Source of the DNA: Dentipellis sp. KUC8613
Taxonomy: Eukaryota; Basidiomycota; Agaricomycetes; Russulales; Hericiaceae
Reading direction: 5' to 3'
Assembly: GCA_002286715.1 (NCBI GenBank)
Contig: NSJX01000003.1
Span: forward strand, 422,680-486,679
Length of the DNA: 64,000 nt
Shown: positions 48,147 to 60,819 of the stretch, one piece after another
Layout: the number at the start of each line of letters is the position of its first letter
Position numbering within the stretch: position 1 is the first letter of the stretch
Program-made: the position numbers and the translations under genes
Notes under the pieces: generated by a model
Database searches by the model: none
What the model was told of the DNA's origin: nothing
The model's input: only the letters and a program-made list of their open reading frames with translations

Positions 48147-48299
48147 TATACCAATAGACCGATAGAGAGAGCGAACCAATGCAATGGAGACAGCCTGTAA
48201 CATACTGTACTTTTCCTTTCACGACACATACATTATTATAATGGAATCCCAACCTTTCACCCGGTGAAACAACATCTATAGCAGTCGTGAATGAGCACA

Positions 48300-49474
48300 T
48301 CAGCTGGCGTCGACCGGCCTATTGTCATCATCGTCTTCCTCCATATTGCTTCTCCACAGCGCGTATAACTTCCGTCTGTTCGAGTCCCTTGAATCTGGTT
48401 CGGAGGCGACATCGAAGATACTTTTGAGAAGTCCTTTTCGCAGTGCCGACCTGTCTACCTTCCCCTCTTCCTTCGGGTCTGAGATACACGCGTCCTTGAG
48501 GAGGTACTCGAAGTCGGTGTCCATTAGCTTGCGGCGCTTGGTCGCAGGAGAATCCTCCGAGCGAGAGACGGACAACGCTCGGAGGAGAGGTTCGAGCACT
48601 GAGCTCTGTACTCGCTCGTATGTGTTCTTCAATGGAGCATGAGCAGCGAGTCCGAAATAGGGCCCAAGGAGTACGGTGAGAGGAACGGGATTTGGGGCCT
48701 GTTCGTCATCCTGCTCCGCAGACTTCCCAGCTGCCTTGTCCAATTCTTCCAGGTATATGTCCGCGATGTGATATGTTAAGCTGAGTGGAATTCGATTATC
48801 GTCTGGACTATCGAGAGGGTGAGAACTCGGTCGCCTTATGGTCGGAAACGCTGCACTCACCATAATGGCCCTCCTTTACGCGTCAGAATGTCGTTGTATT
48901 TATTGCAGACAGAAATATCCCAATTTTCTTGAATCAGACGTCTAAATGACGCGTTGACGAAGCGTCGCACAAGCATGTAATACTTGTCCATCCTGCCAAA
49001 ACGCGTTAGAGGCTTGTAAGTCAAACAGCCAGCGCAAAAGCTCACCTCAGCCTGTCTATTCCATTCCACTCCCGAACCGTCGTCTCCCAGAAGCCCCGCA
49101 AGAATGCCAAAAAACTTTGTGTCGATGTAATGGTCAGAAGGATTTCGGCCAGTTCGGTCGCGAGATCCTGCTGCACCAAAGGTTTGTCCGACATCCAGAA
49201 GCCTGAGCATCACGTCAATTAAGTGCAAGCCATCAAAGTAAGAGCGACTCACAGTAAAAGATGCCTTTCCACAGCTTATCCATCTCTGATTTTGAAAGAG
49301 CATCGTGGGACGGGTCTGACAAGAACAGCGACAAGTTTTTCGTTGCCTTGTCTCGGATTTTCTTGTCTTATCATGGTTAGTACAAGTCAAGGTACGAAAA
49401 ATGTGTCACTCACCAGTGGATGCTAAGTGTTTGGCGAGAGGCGGGGCCTCTGTGGAGGTCGATGTAGAAGCCAT
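48300..49474 (-). CDS. RRP1: Ribosomal RNA-processing protein RRP1 (Nop52 family)
   Basis: Nucleolar factor for 27S to 25S/5.8S pre-rRNA processing and 60S assembly. ATG 49474 starts MASTSTSTEAPPLAKHLAST. The helical repeat domain reads DKKIRDKATKNLSLFLSDPS, MDKLWKGIFYCFWMSDKPLV, QQDLATELAEILLTI, FLAFLRGFWETTVREWNGID and RLRMDKYYMLVRRFVNASFR, all diagnostic. PDDNRIPLSLTYHIADIYLE and LLGPYFGLAAHAPLKNTYER follow. The C-terminal region ends DDDDNRPVDAS. Exons are read on the minus strand with one intron just after KHLAST and others after IFYC, RLR and GGPLC; all join in phase. Confidence 0.92.
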
Positions 49475-49755
49475 GGCTTGTTCTCCGCGAGATTCGAGGC
49501 GCTAATTACGGCCCTTGCAAAAGTAGTTGCCTAATCCGTCACTCAACGCCAGAGCGTTCGGATAGCTCCGCAATGACGTAGCTCAAACTACTACCTAATT
49601 CATTAGCGCTCTTCCGCAAGAACCTCTCATACAGCTGCAGCAGAAGGGATCAGAACCGACATATATCCAGTTTAGATAACGGTGAGAATCATTCTCTATT
49701 CTATGGTGCGATGCAGGGATAGATCTTACTAATGCTTCCGGTACCAAAGCACTTG

Positions 49756-50282
49756 ATGTCCAGATCGCCCATTACATGTCACAGTATGTCGTAGCATACC
49801 ATGCAGAAAATTATGCGGGAAATATAACAACACATTGCTCCAGTACTTGACTCGTCACTTGGGAAACCAGCGGCCGGAGTTCAAGTTCGTCTTCAGGAAT
49901 GCAAGCCCTCGACAACTAACGTAGATGTTTGGGAGAGTCTTGCCGAGGGGTAAGCAGGATGGAGTTGATCATGATGCACAGCTGAGGGTGTATATATGCA
50001 GGGAAACAGACTCTGATGGAAGGTGCACGAACTTGCTGCCCGTATCGACGAGCCTCCGGGCCGGAGGGCTATATAAGATGGTGTTTAAGGTGAAGCCATA
50101 CTTTGAGCAATCGGATAGGAAATGCTTCTATCCTTGGGTGGAGGTCTGTCACTTTCTTTTCTTCGCGGTAATACACACTGAGCACTTTACAGATACCTTT
50201 CGAAGTCGTGAATGCCGAGGAACACTACCACATACCGCTGCTCATCAGCCCATATTCGTACACGACATACAGGGGAAGTTGA
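49756..50282 (+). CDS. 5-hydroxyisourate hydrolase (transthyretin-related)
   Basis: Second enzyme of urate breakdown: opens 5-hydroxyisourate to OHCU. The protein reads MSRSPITCHI, LDSSLGKPAAGVQVRLQE, VDVWESLAEGETDSDGRCTN, GLYKMVFKVKPYF, YPWVEIPFEVVNAEEHYHIP, LLISPYSYTTYRGS. The signature elements are present: the N-terminal histidine (TCH), the arginine of VRL, the histidine of HYHIP and the C-terminal YRGS that forms the active site at the tetramer interface. Four exons in phase. An ATG at 49732 is also in frame and would add eight residues (MLPVPKHL). No urate oxidase or OHCU decarboxylase gene lies in the window. No obvious peroxisomal C-terminal SKL. Confidence 0.92.
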
Positions 50283-50540
50283 TTGGAAGGAGATTGCAAA
50301 CAAAGCTAGATAGATACATGCAGACACCGACACAGTAAACCTGCTTCGAATAAAGAATACAAATCTACATGATCTAGACATATCTAGTCTTCCTGAGCTC
50401 GATTCGCATCAGCCTTCGGCCAGAGCAAGTGTAAAGAGAGGTAATTGATGTACTGTATGTGTGAGGTCAGGGAAGCTAGTGTGAAGATAACGATCCGAAA
50501 TGCGACAAGAAAGCAAGGAGATACACGACTCGGGGAGTGA

Positions 50541-51371
50541 TTACTGCACCGTCACTTTGTTATACTGCACACCCTTGATATTGCCTCCCCGCATAGATTG
50601 CCTGACGTTATAGACGAACTGGTCCCTGTTCTTTCGAAGCTCCTCAGCCGCCTCTGCGGAGGTGGTCAGTATCTTGTCGCATATGATAAATGATATACCA
50701 CACCTTTGTTCAGAGGATCGTCTGCATTGGGCTCCAAGAATAGGTACTGAAGTCCGACCATGACCGAGTTCAAGTTCAGCACAGGTTTCCAGTCTTCTCG
50801 AAGAATGTTGAGGCACACGTTCCCTTCGAGGTCGACATTAGGGTGGTATATCTTCCAACAGAGAATGTGCAGAAAATGCTTAGTTATCAGAACGCTAGGC
50901 ACACAGCTGAATAAACACGCACCGTTTGTGTGCACTTCACTTTCGGAGGCTCGTGCGGGTAATTAGTGTTGATCACGAAGGAGAAGGTGAAGGCCCCTCC
51001 TTTGTACATGCCTGTCCCCCCGACGTGTCAGCGAGCACTGTATCTGGGAAAGCCACTACCAAGGCATACCCTCATCGGGGGTGATGGTAAGCGTGAAGTT
51101 AAGGAGATCAGCTGGATCGGGGAAGTGCGTCTTCATCGTGGGTGGTAGATCCAGCTCTGTCAGGTCTGTTGATACAATGCGTAGCGTCAGCTCGTTGCCC
51201 AGTTACCGAGGTGGTACAGATCGCGCACCTTTCTGCACACGGATTTGGGCAGCACTGGTCTTTGGCTTTCTCTTCGCCGCCGCGTCCTCGTTCTTTTTCA
51301 TACTCCATATCTAGAGGGAGAGAATTGGATGTCACGTCGTTTCTGAGAAAATATACGCATACCTTGATCAT
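50541..51371 (-). CDS. UBC12: NEDD8-conjugating enzyme UBC12
   Basis: E2 that passes NEDD8/Rub1 to cullins and so activates SCF ligases. The N terminus [20 protein letters not shown] is the family's E1-docking tail. [60 protein letters not shown] and [20 protein letters not shown] follow; the cysteine of VCLNIL is the thioester residue. The end is [20 protein letters not shown] and TVQ. The first exon is only a few bases longer than the ATG codon (MIK, GT at 51362). The gene is read on the minus strand with short introns throughout. It faces the HIU hydrolase gene tail to tail (258 bases). Confidence 0.95.
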
Positions 51372-51636
51372 GATTGCAGGAACCAGGGGAATAGAGGATA
51401 AGAAATGTCTTGTGCGCGATGAAAGCTTCAATTCAGTGCCACAGCAGCGTGTTTGGGCATTAGCCTTTTACGTAACCCAGTACAGTCACGCACTTGGCGG
51501 CAGACTCCTTGAACCTGCTCTAATTGCTCGCCCAATCGCCTTCGGAATCAAAGTAAGCATTTTAACAACTCGCTAGAAGGCCTCTGACGCATAACGTCCG
51601 TTGTCATCAAACAGACGACAATTTGAGTCTAAAGCC

Positions 51637-53016
51637 ATGTCTACCGCTACCTTGCCAGTCATCGATTTGGATTTATTTCGTGCGGAACCATCAGACTCTC
51701 CACGCGTGTTACAAGAATGCAGGAAGGTACTTAGTGTCTTTCATGCAGGGATGCCTCATGCTTCTGCCCCACTAGGCAGCAGACGCGCTCATTACCTTCG
51801 GCGCGCTACTTCTACGCGACGAACGCGTCTCAGAGGACGACAACTCCGCGTTCCTTGACCTCATCGAGGACTATTTCAACCAACCAGTCTCGAGTCTCAA
51901 GGAAGACGAACGGCCAGAGCTGGGCTATCAGGTTGGCGTAACATTGGAAAATACGGAGAAACCCAAATGCGCCGTCGATGAGCCTTGCCTGAACGTCATC
52001 GCCCGTCTGGATCCCGCCGAACGGCCGCTGGATATCACCGCTCACAGTCCAGATCCGAAATGCCGGTTCTTCTGGAAGATGAGTGAGAAGCCCCCTTATG
52101 AGACGCAATACCCTGGGTTGAATGCTCCAAACGTTATTCCTCGCGACGAAAAGTTGAGGGCGAGATGGGAGACGACGATGGAGACCTGGGGGACGTCCAT
52201 GAAGAATGCGTAGGTGGTCTTTGCAGTATACGTACCGACCATCGCGTTAACTGACATTCTGACAGTGTGGAAGGGTTGGCCCAAATGGCTGCTGTTGGAT
52301 TAGGCTTGCCGAAAGAGACCTTCACTGATGCAGGAAGATATGGGTAAGACTCGTATGCTTTTGTGACGGATTTCAGTCTCACAATATTCCACAGACCACA
52401 CTTACTGGCGCCGACTGCATCTGACCTCGTTAAATATGGACAGAAAGACACCATCCTAGCCGGCTTCCATACCGATCTCAATTTTCTGACCATTCATGGT
52501 CGTTCACGATACCCTGGCCTGCATATATGGGCCCGCAACACCGGCAAACGCATCCCTGTCAAATTCCCGCCTACGGGCCGCTACCTCCTGGTACAGGCCG
52601 GCAAGCAGCTTGAACATCTAAGCGGCGGTCTCATCAAGGCTGGCTACCATGAAGTTGTCATGAATGACTCCACTCTCCAGGTAATTGACCGAAGGGCAGA
52701 TACGTTATCTTGTTACTCATCTGTACTGTAGACCATCGAGACTCGCAAAGTACAATACCCGGATCGGCCTTTGATTCGTATCTCGTCGACGTTCTTCTGG
52801 CATCTATCTTCCGACTACGACCTTGCGCCGATTCCAACTCTCGCGAAGCGTGTCGAAGAATTGAGAAAAGCCGCTGAAGACGAAGATGTTGCAGTGTACG
52901 AGCCCATGAAGGTTGGACAACAAGTGCAGAAGTAAGCAATTGTTTCACGTAGTTGCACCCCGTTTTCATCGCGTGGATTTCGCAGTGAACTCAAGCACAT
53001 CGCCCTCATGGCTTGA
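51637..53016 (+). CDS. 2-oxoglutarate/Fe(II)-dependent oxygenase, isopenicillin N synthase-like
   Basis: A soluble oxygenase of unknown substrate. ATG 51637 starts MSTATLPVIDLDLFRAEPSD, the usual DIOX_N opening. The double-stranded beta-helix core has the iron triad and cosubstrate residues: GFHTDLNFLTIHGR gives H-X-D, GKQLEHLSGGLIKAGYHEVV supplies the third histidine, and RPLIRISSTFF provides the R-X-S that binds 2-oxoglutarate. LHIWARNTGKRIPVKFPPTG lies between. About five introns, in phase. The C terminus ends NELKHIALMA. Fungal homologues of this type are widespread and include both primary and secondary metabolism enzymes; the neighbours give no hint. Confidence 0.88.
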
Positions 53017-53285
53017 AGTAATCGCGCAATCACCAAACACTGGTTTTCGGGGTTTGTCGGGGAGGAGCAGATGAACGTATCCGATGTAAGATTACTATAT
53101 AGGTTACAGATAAGTATGTGCAACAGTAGTGAAGTTGAATTCAGATGAATGTATGTGGATAGCTATGCAGGTTAAATGCAGTATTGATACAAGTGCCGAG
53201 TGCTGGGTTAGTATTCAATGCGAGAATTAACGTTGAGGTTGATGATGATACAAAGGGATCGTTGAAGATCATGCCCGCATGCAAA

Positions 53286-55705
53286 TCATTGCGCCGCGGC
53301 CTCGAATGTTCGAAGCACGCTTTCCAGTTTCACCACCATCTCGTCCCACTCATCGTCCGCGTCGGAGAGCGCAGTGATAGCACCACCCGCACCGATGACC
53401 CACTCTTCGGTGCCTGGAGCCGTACCGTTGAGGTCAGGGCTCTTTTCATCGCTACGGTGTCCGTGGGGCCCGAAGCGGTCGTCGTATCTGAAACAGCTCC
53501 GGATGACGACAGACCAGTCTCCACCACCCCCTACGCACCAATATCCAAAAACGCCAGAATAAATACCACGTTCGCCATCTTCCAGAGTCTGGAGGATCTC
53601 CACGCTCCGCTTCTTGGGTGCACCCGTCATACTGCCTATATATGCGCATGTGGTGAGAAAACGACGGAAAAGCGATAGCTTCGACACGCACCAGGAGGCA
53701 GACTTCTCCTCAACACCTCCCACCCAAGTTCGCCCTCATGACCATCGACCGAATGCTGTGGCGGCTTGCCCTCGATGACACTCACAAGTTGCCAGACCGT
53801 CTCGTACTCCTCCACCTGGCAGAACTGCTTCACAGCGACATCCTCTCCGAGGACGCCGTGCAGATCATGGCGGATGAGGTCTACGATCATCAGGTTCTCG
53901 GCCACCTCCTTCGGGCTGCCCACGAGTGCCTCCTCCGCGACGGCGCGGGTGATGCCAGGCGCCTTGCGCACAGTGCCTTTGATCGGGCGCAGCTGGCACT
54001 TGCTGTTCGGGGCGCGCGAGAAGGAGAGGAAGCGCTCGGGGGAGGAGGATAGGAATGTCGTGGGGTGGAGGCGCAGGTAGCCGGAATGGGGCGCGGGGTT
54101 GCGTTGGCGCAGGATCTTGTACAGGTCCCATGAATTAGAGGTCTTGGTGTCCGCTAGCCTAGGGCGAGTTGTGATGTGGGTCTGCGCAGTGAGGCAGAGC
54201 TCGTATGAATCGCCGGCGAAAAGGTGTTCTTTGGCAAGTTGAATGCGCGTTTTGTACACCTTGTCGTCTGGTAGCTTCATGACCGGCGGCTCAGAAAAGA
54301 GAGGTCCGGAAGGCGTTTTCGCATGCTCCGAGTGCGTATCACGAAGCCGACGGGCGGTGTCCTCCAGCCATGCTTCGTCGCCAGACCTGATGGACTGCAC
54401 GTACACTTTCCCGGTGTTGTGGTCCAGGACAACACTGCGTTCCACGAACACCAGATTGACGTCCGGATGACGAGCGGCACTCTGGACATTCGAATGGCGA
54501 GGAAGAGGGATGGACAACGAATCGACACCGATCTCATAACCCAGATAACCGACAAGGCCTCCCCAGAAAGGTATTTCGGCCGCTCCCGTCTTGCCCTTGT
54601 ATGGGTGCATGAAGGAGGCCAGCCAAGACCAGATATCGTGCGACCCAAGAGTTTCGGAGCAAACTTCATGCCCTCTGGCGATGCTGACGTGCGGATCGCC
54701 CACCGTGTAGGTGATTTGGGGAGAGTCGGGGGTCAGCGACCCAATGATGGAAAACCGACCAGGTTGAGCGGCCGATTCCAGCATGACGAAGGGTTGGCAT
54801 TCTTCGCAAGCACCAAGCAACTCGGAAATGAACGCTACCGATGCATCCGGGAGGTGAAGAATGGACGTCGCAACGTTCGAGGAGAGGCCAATGCCAGGAG
54901 ATGACGGAGGAGTATGTGACCATACATGCGGCCAGGGTGAACCGACCAAACATTCCATGTCAGCTGTCCATGCCGTCTGTTGTCGGTCGTGCGTGAGGGT
55001 CCAGCTCTGTGCCAGACGCCAGAAGTTTCGTAACACGTCCACGCCTCCTCCAGCAGTGCAGACGGATTCGGGATGGTATTGGACGGCCCAGAAGGGGCGA
55101 GTCTTGTGCCTCGCCGCCATGACTACACGGCCATTTTCCGCGCCATCGTCTGCCCAAGCGAGTTCCTCGACCTCTCCACCTGCCTGCAGGTCGACATGCA
55201 GGGAGTGATAACGAACGGCATTGGCCTCTCCGACGCCTTTGAAAAGCCCAGACCCGTCATGAATGATGCGCGAGATTTGGCCATGCTTTACGACGTTCAA
55301 TCTTTTGAGCTTGGCGCCGTATTCGATGGCCATGCTCTGGAGTCCCAGGCACACACCAAAGACAGGAAGAACGTCATCGTCGGCGACTTTCCACAGATGC
55401 CTTACGACACCGATATCGTGTGGGTTTTCTGGCGAGCCAGGCCCGGGGCCTACGACGACAGCTGTAAAGTGGGGCAGGGCCTGGACGAGTTCTTCTGGAG
55501 ACAGCGCGTCGTTTTTGACCACGTGGATATTACATCCGGGTATAGCCTCTCGAAATAAGGACGCTAGACTGTGGCAAGGATTGCATTAGCTGTTGGTACA
55601 TTCAGGCGAGCGATTGCCCTGTTGTACATACTTGTGCGTAAACGAGTCGTACGAGTCGATGAGAAGGATGCGAGGGTTCTGGAGAGCCATTTCGGCGTAA
55701 GTCAT
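53286..55705 (-). CDS. ABZ1: Fused aminodeoxychorismate synthase (PabA-PabB)
   Basis: Makes 4-amino-4-deoxychorismate for p-aminobenzoate and folate. The N-terminal half is a glutamine amidotransferase: ILLIDSYDSFTHN, VVVGPGPGSPENP, the nucleophile loop FGVCLGLQSMAIEYGAKLKR and YHPESV, giving the Cys-His-Glu triad. The C-terminal half is the chorismate-binding part: LVGYLGYEIGVDSL, RIQLAKEHLFAGDSYELCLT, RPIKGTVRKAPG, LIRHDLHGVLG, GSMTGAPKKRSVEILQTLED and YSGVFGYWCV. Fungi generally carry this fused form. Three exons; a single exon spans most of it (55522-53650). The ATG at 55705 gives MTYAEMALQNPRILLI; the ATG at 55690 (MALQNP) is an equal candidate. Confidence 0.94.
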
Positions 55706-55988
55706 AGGAAATAATATAAGTTAGGGAATGGTGGTGGTAGGGAGCATCAAACGAATTGAAGGGGTCGGTCCATATCAGCGAACAACTTGAAGCTCAAAAG
55801 GATGGAAGGCCGATGAGCGCCGGAGAAGTCGAGGTCCGTGCCGCTGCCGATCCGCTCGCACGTTGCCGAGTAAGTAAGTGATCGAGATTGCAGGAAGCGC
55901 GCGTCAGTGCGTCAGCGGCGTCACTGTTAGCTCCACTCAGCCAAATGCGGCTCGTCCATGTCGCTCCCTCCTCATCCCTTCCTCTCTC

Positions 55989-58900
55989 ATGTCCGACGAA
56001 ACAAACAGACTCCTGTTCCAACAAGTAAGTAATCAGTCCTCTTTTTGTGTGTTGTGTCTCTAATGTCGTGGACCCTAGTTCAAAGTATTCTGCGTACCGC
56101 TTCTGGAGCACTCCCTCATAACACCATCCTCTGTTCCTCGGGTGCTCTCTCTTCTCTCCGACGTGCAAAACCTCTTGCGACGCGTCAAAGATGACCAACA
56201 AACACTACCACACCAACTCATCTCCTATATCATGTTTCCCTTGACGTCCATTCTACAGAGGAACACGCCCTCTTCCATCCCAGATCGTATAGTGGAACAA
56301 GTCCTGCTCATAATTAGCACTCTGTGCGAAATATGGTGGTGGGATTGTAGCCAGAAGTCATGGGAGCAGCTTTTTATGTTCTGCGGTGCGATCGTTAGTG
56401 GTCTTGAAAGCAAGGACGCAGGGCGAACGCGCGACGACGAGACAAAGGAGGCTGCTGTACGTTGCATCGTGTCGCTGACGCGCGAACGCAGTCCAGAAGA
56501 AGACCCGAGCGGCACCACGGAAGACTCTGGTCGCGCGCAAGCAGTCTTATCCCGATTCCAGGCGCACGCACAATCTCCTAAATTCATTCCCATACTCGGG
56601 CAGACCATCGACTCCCTCCTCAGAACTTGCGCATCACCCCACTTGCCCTTGCAGACGCAGTCCCTCACCGCGTTATGCATACTCATCAGGTCGTACATCC
56701 CGGATGGGTTCGCACCTTCCATCCTCCCAGGCGTCGTCAGTTCCATGACCCGAATAGCGCTGGGAACATCATCGGCGAAAGGGTGGTCGAATGGTGCGGT
56801 TGTCGCAGAGGCACTTGCCGTCATGCGCGAAGAGATGGTCAAGGCCATAGGAGATGATGTTTGCTTGAAGGACGGTGCAGTTCGAGACATAACGGATCTC
56901 GAGGACTTGGCTCGCTCTCCGGACGAGTTTCAGACCCCAAAGACACCAGCGCCGTATTCGACAACTCGGACACCCATATGGCTGCGTGGGACTTCATCAC
57001 AGTTGCTCATCGCGCTCAACACCCTAACGCCCCTCGTTTCCCACTCAAGTCCCCTTGCTCTCGACGCTCTCTGCACCTTCTCCGCCTCCATTCTCGAAAC
57101 CGCGCAACTCACACTACCTCAAGCACAGCCCCTTCTGCTCTCATTTCTCCTTTCCTTAACGCATTGCCCATACGATTCGGTATCAAATCACGCCCGAGAC
57201 TCACTCTTACGCCTCCTCAGCCCCTCGTCAAAAGTCCAGCAGTCCCTCTCTTACGCCCTCCTCCAATCAGCAAGCGACAACCTCGCTGCCCTTCCCCGTC
57301 TGCTGCTCTCCCAGTCCGACGCCAGGATTGACCATGTCACGCACCAAATCGAAGCGATCTGCCTACTCGCGATCCACCGCAACGATGAAACATCAGCAAA
57401 TCCCAGTCTGTCCGCCGTATCCACCGGCATCGGCAAGCTCCTCGGCCCCATGGGCGGCATCGAGAAGTGGGGCTGGCGCCTCCTCTCCGTGCTCGAGTTC
57501 GAAACACCATCTTTTGCTGCGGCTGGTACCTCTGCGACACAGCTGATCCTCGAGAACGACGCAGCCAGTGCGGAGCTGGTGCACTTCCCGGATATGACCC
57601 TCAAGAACGTGTTTTCACACTCAACGCAGACATCCATAGCTCGCGTGTTCCGCGCGCTAGGCGCTGCAGGAGGCGAAGATTGCCTCTTTTCCGTCGAATG
57701 GCTCGTCAGCGTGGGCCGCAGCCGGCGCGACTCAAAGGGCGTCGCGGCGCTCTGGTGTGCGTGTCGGATTCTGGAGGGCCTGGCCGGGATCACGCTCGAC
57801 ACTGGCGAGCTGCGCTCGGCCTCCCTCCCACGCCTCCGACGAGCGGAGAAGGTGGCGCGCGGGATCGCGAGGAGCATCGCGGAACTGTGGGATCCCCTCC
57901 TCGCAGAGGACACGCCGCTGCCCTCCGCGGAGGAGGAACATGCGGATGCGGAGCCCGTGCCGGAACACATCAAGGGCCTGCTCGCTCTGGACCCGTCGCT
58001 CAAGGTCGGGCGCGTTGGAGCCCGCCCGCCTGGCCAGCCGCGCAATTTGCAACCGCAGCTGCACCAGGCGGTATGCCTCCAGCTGCTATCTGTCACCGCC
58101 GGCGTTCTGCAAGCCCGGTTCACCCCCTTGCTGATACACACGCTGTACCCCGTTCTCCATTGCGTGGTATCGCCCCTGCCGCACGTTGCGACGTCCGGTC
58201 TGGCCGCGCTCAGCTTTGTGACGCTTTGCACCTCTTACGCGTCGCCGGCGAACTTGCTCCTGTCGAACTTTGACTATGCTCTCGACGCAATATCACGTCG
58301 GCTATCGCGCCAGTGGCTGGACGTCGACGCACTCAAGGTGCTCCTCGTGCTCGTCCGTTTGGTGGGGCATGACGTAGTGCAGAAGGCGGGCGACGTCGTC
58401 GAAGAATGTTTCGATCGTCTGGACGAGTACCACGGCTACGAGATCGTGGTGGAGGGTTTGGTGGAGGTCCTGGGCGAGGTCGTCAAAGTCGTCGGAGAAG
58501 ACGACGACAGCCACGTCGTGCACGAGGATGATCCAGGCGCAAACATCGCTCCTCCACCGGATGCAGACCGCCTGCCCGCCCTCATGGACTGGTACAATTC
58601 CCGGCACGACACCGCCGATGAAGCGCCCCACGACCCGCTCGAATACGGCCCCGCGCCCCACCGCGCCTGGGGCGAACCCCCCTCAGCCGAAGAGCCCACC
58701 GACACGCCCGCCCCCGCCACTGACCCGACCGCCGAAGTGCCGCCCACGCCGAGCCAAGCCCTCACCAAACAAATCGTCGCGCGCTCGCTGTACTTCCTCA
58801 CGCACTCCTCGCCCACCATCCGCGCGCGCATCCTCACGCTCCTCAGCAGCGCGGTCCCGCTGCTCCCCGAGTCCGCGCTGCTGCCCGCGATCCACCACGC

Positions 58901-59462
58901 GTGGCCGTTCATCCTCAACCGCCTGCGCGACCCCGCGCCGTACGTCGTGCGCGCGGCCGCCGCGCTCGTCGAGGCGCTCGCGGCGCACGTCGGCCCGTTC
59001 ATGGCGCGCCGCGTGTGGGACGACGTGTGGCCGCGCTTCCGCGTGCTGCTGCAGGCCCTGCGCGCGGCGGACGCGGAGAGCGCGCTCGCGCGCCGGTCTG
59101 GGTCCGGTGCGGGCGCGGGCGCGGGCGTCGGCACGGAGTCGGCGTATACGCACTCGCACAGGCTGTACCGCTCGATGCTGCGCACGATGACGGTCGCGGT
59201 GCGCAATGTGCAGGCGCAGGAGGCGGCGACGTGGGAGCTGCTGCTTGCGTTCCGCCGGTTCTTGAGCCGGCATGCGCACGAGGAGCTGCAGGCGGGCGCG
59301 CGGGAGCTGTATTGTGCGGTGGCGGAGCGGAATCCGGATGTGGTGTGGTTGGTGCTGTATGGGACTGCGGGTGTGGTGGATGATACGGTTGCGTGGATGC
59401 GAGAGGACAAGTGGGATATTGCGGACAATGTGGGTGTGATTCAGGATACGGCTGTTCATTGA
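55989..59462 (+). CDS. TTI1: TTI1, Tel2-interacting protein (TTT complex HEAT-repeat scaffold)
   Basis: Part of the Tel2-Tti1-Tti2 complex that matures PIKK kinases (TOR, ATM, ATR). Two exons: 55989-56024 (MSDETNRLLFQQ) and 56079-59462, in phase, giving 1,139 residues. HEAT-like helical repeats run throughout: FKVFCVPLLEHSLITPSSVP, LISYIMFPLTSILQRN, IVEQVLLIISTLCEIWWWD, ALCILIRSYIPDGFAPSILP. The block SPANLLLSNFDYALDAISRR, LSRQWLDVDALKVLLVLVRL is a strong match to TTI1. A disordered proline/acidic segment (about residues 845-910) precedes a final HEAT block (STLRS-like QIVARSLYFLTHSSPTIRAR, HAWPFILNRLRDPAPYVVRA, VWDDVWPRFRVLLQALRA). The last 700 bases are extremely GC-rich. Convergent with the SDR gene. 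Confidence 0.9.
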
Positions 59463-59664
59463 CGGCGGTCGTTTGTTGGGTAGAAAGATGAACGGGAATG
59501 TATTGCTATAGTTGCGGGTCGTGGTGTGTACTTGGGATATTGCGGTCTCGTCACCACTCTTGTACAAGTATTTTAAGGTCGCTACAGTTGGTCGTGCATA
59601 TAATACAAATTGCCTATTATACAAAAGTGTCTATACTGAGCTCTCCCTCTCCATGGTCTAAACT

Positions 59665-60776
59665 TTACGCAATAATAGCACCGCCGTTGGGGTGGAGTGT
59701 TTGACCGCTGGGAGATCCATTAAGTCATAGCTTTCACAGTGACGCCAGCAAGTCATACCTGATGTAGCTAGAGTCAACACTAGCGAGGAACACAAAGCAG
59801 GTGGCTACTTCGACGGGGTGGCCTGCGCGACCGATGGGAGTGGTAAGACCGAACGACTCCTTGGCCTCTTCCGTCATGGTGGAGACAATCAGCGGGGTCC
59901 AAATAGGACCAGGCGCGACAGCTGTGCGGCAGAAATTGTTAGCTACGCCAGGTTCTCTACAGACCAGAAAGCGCACCATTAACGCGTATACCGCGCTTGC
60001 CGACAATCTGGTTGCTGAGAGCGCGCATGAAGCCAATGATGGCGCCCTTGGTCGCAGTGTAGTCGACCAACTCGGGATGCCCGACGAACGGATTGACGGA
60101 TGCGTTGAAGATGATGGAGCCGCCGGATTTGATGCGGTCGAGGGAGTGTTTGACCATGTAGAAGAAGGAGTTGACGTTTGTCTGGAAGGTCTCGTGCCAT
60201 TGCTCGGATGGAAGGGTCGCAATGTCGGTATTCGCCTTCTGCACGCCGTGGTTGAGCACACTGTACGGTGGTCAGAAATATATAAGAATTGCAACGACAA
60301 GAAAAGCGGACAGGATGTCGATGACACCTCCGTGGGCATGTAGGTGCTTTTGGATGAGGCTGATGCAATTATCCTCAACCTTGAGGTTGATCTCAACCGA
60401 GAGAACTTTGGTCTTGCCCTGAGTTCTATCATGGATCATTTTTTCGGTGACGTCCATGTCTTCCTTTTCCTGGGGAAGATAGGAGAGGGTGAGGTCCGCG
60501 CCCTCAAGAGCTGAGGAAAGTCAGCGCGTCGACCATTGCGGATTGAAGAGGCGTCATACCATAGAGGATAGCGACAGCTCGACCGATGCCACTATCGGCC
60601 CCAGTGATGATCGCCTTCTTTCCCTGGAGCTTTCCCGCGGGCTTGTAGAAATTACCATCACAAGTGACGTCGCTGAATGGCTCCGGGTCAAGCTTTGCTT
60701 GCAGGCCAGGGAGATCCTGGTCCTGGACGGGATACTGAAAACCGGGCTTGTACTGTTCGGGGACTTTGCTGGACAT
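59665..60776 (-). CDS. Short-chain dehydrogenase/reductase, YhdF/glucose-ribitol dehydrogenase type
   Basis: NAD(P)H-dependent oxidoreductase, probably stress related. ATG 60776 starts MSSKVPEQYKPGFQYPVQDQ, an N-terminal extension typical of this SDR group. The nucleotide loop is KKAIITGADSGIGRAVAILY. The catalytic serine and YXXXK lie in FNASVNPFVGHPELVDYTAT, KGAIIGFMRALSNQIVGKRG and IRVNAVAPGPIWTPLI. LNHGVQKANTDIATLPSEQW and FQTNVNSFFYMVKHSLDRI match the active-site face. C terminus SGQTLHPNGGAIIA, stop TAA 59665-59667. Four or more introns in phase. It is divergent from VTA1 and has a TATA box at 60814-60819. Substrate not determinable. Confidence 0.9.
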
Positions 60777-60813
60777 GATTGTTATGTGAACACGGTTTGC
60801 ATTGTCGAGGGGG

Positions 60814-60819
60814 TATATA
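60814..60819 (-). promoter_or_regulatory. TATA box of the short-chain dehydrogenase gene
   Basis: TATATA on both strands, about 40 bases upstream of the ATG at 60776. The close spacing implies a very short leader. Inducible fungal genes more often have such a box. Confidence 0.5.

Noticed and set aside
49756..50282. Uricolytic gene cluster around HIU hydrolase
   Set aside because: Neighbours are RRP1 and UBC12; no urate oxidase, OHCU decarboxylase or permease in the window.
57251..59624. Several long antisense frames (up to 330 codons) over TTI1
   Set aside because: They arise from GC-rich third positions of TTI1; their composition (arginine, alanine, serine runs) is not protein-like.
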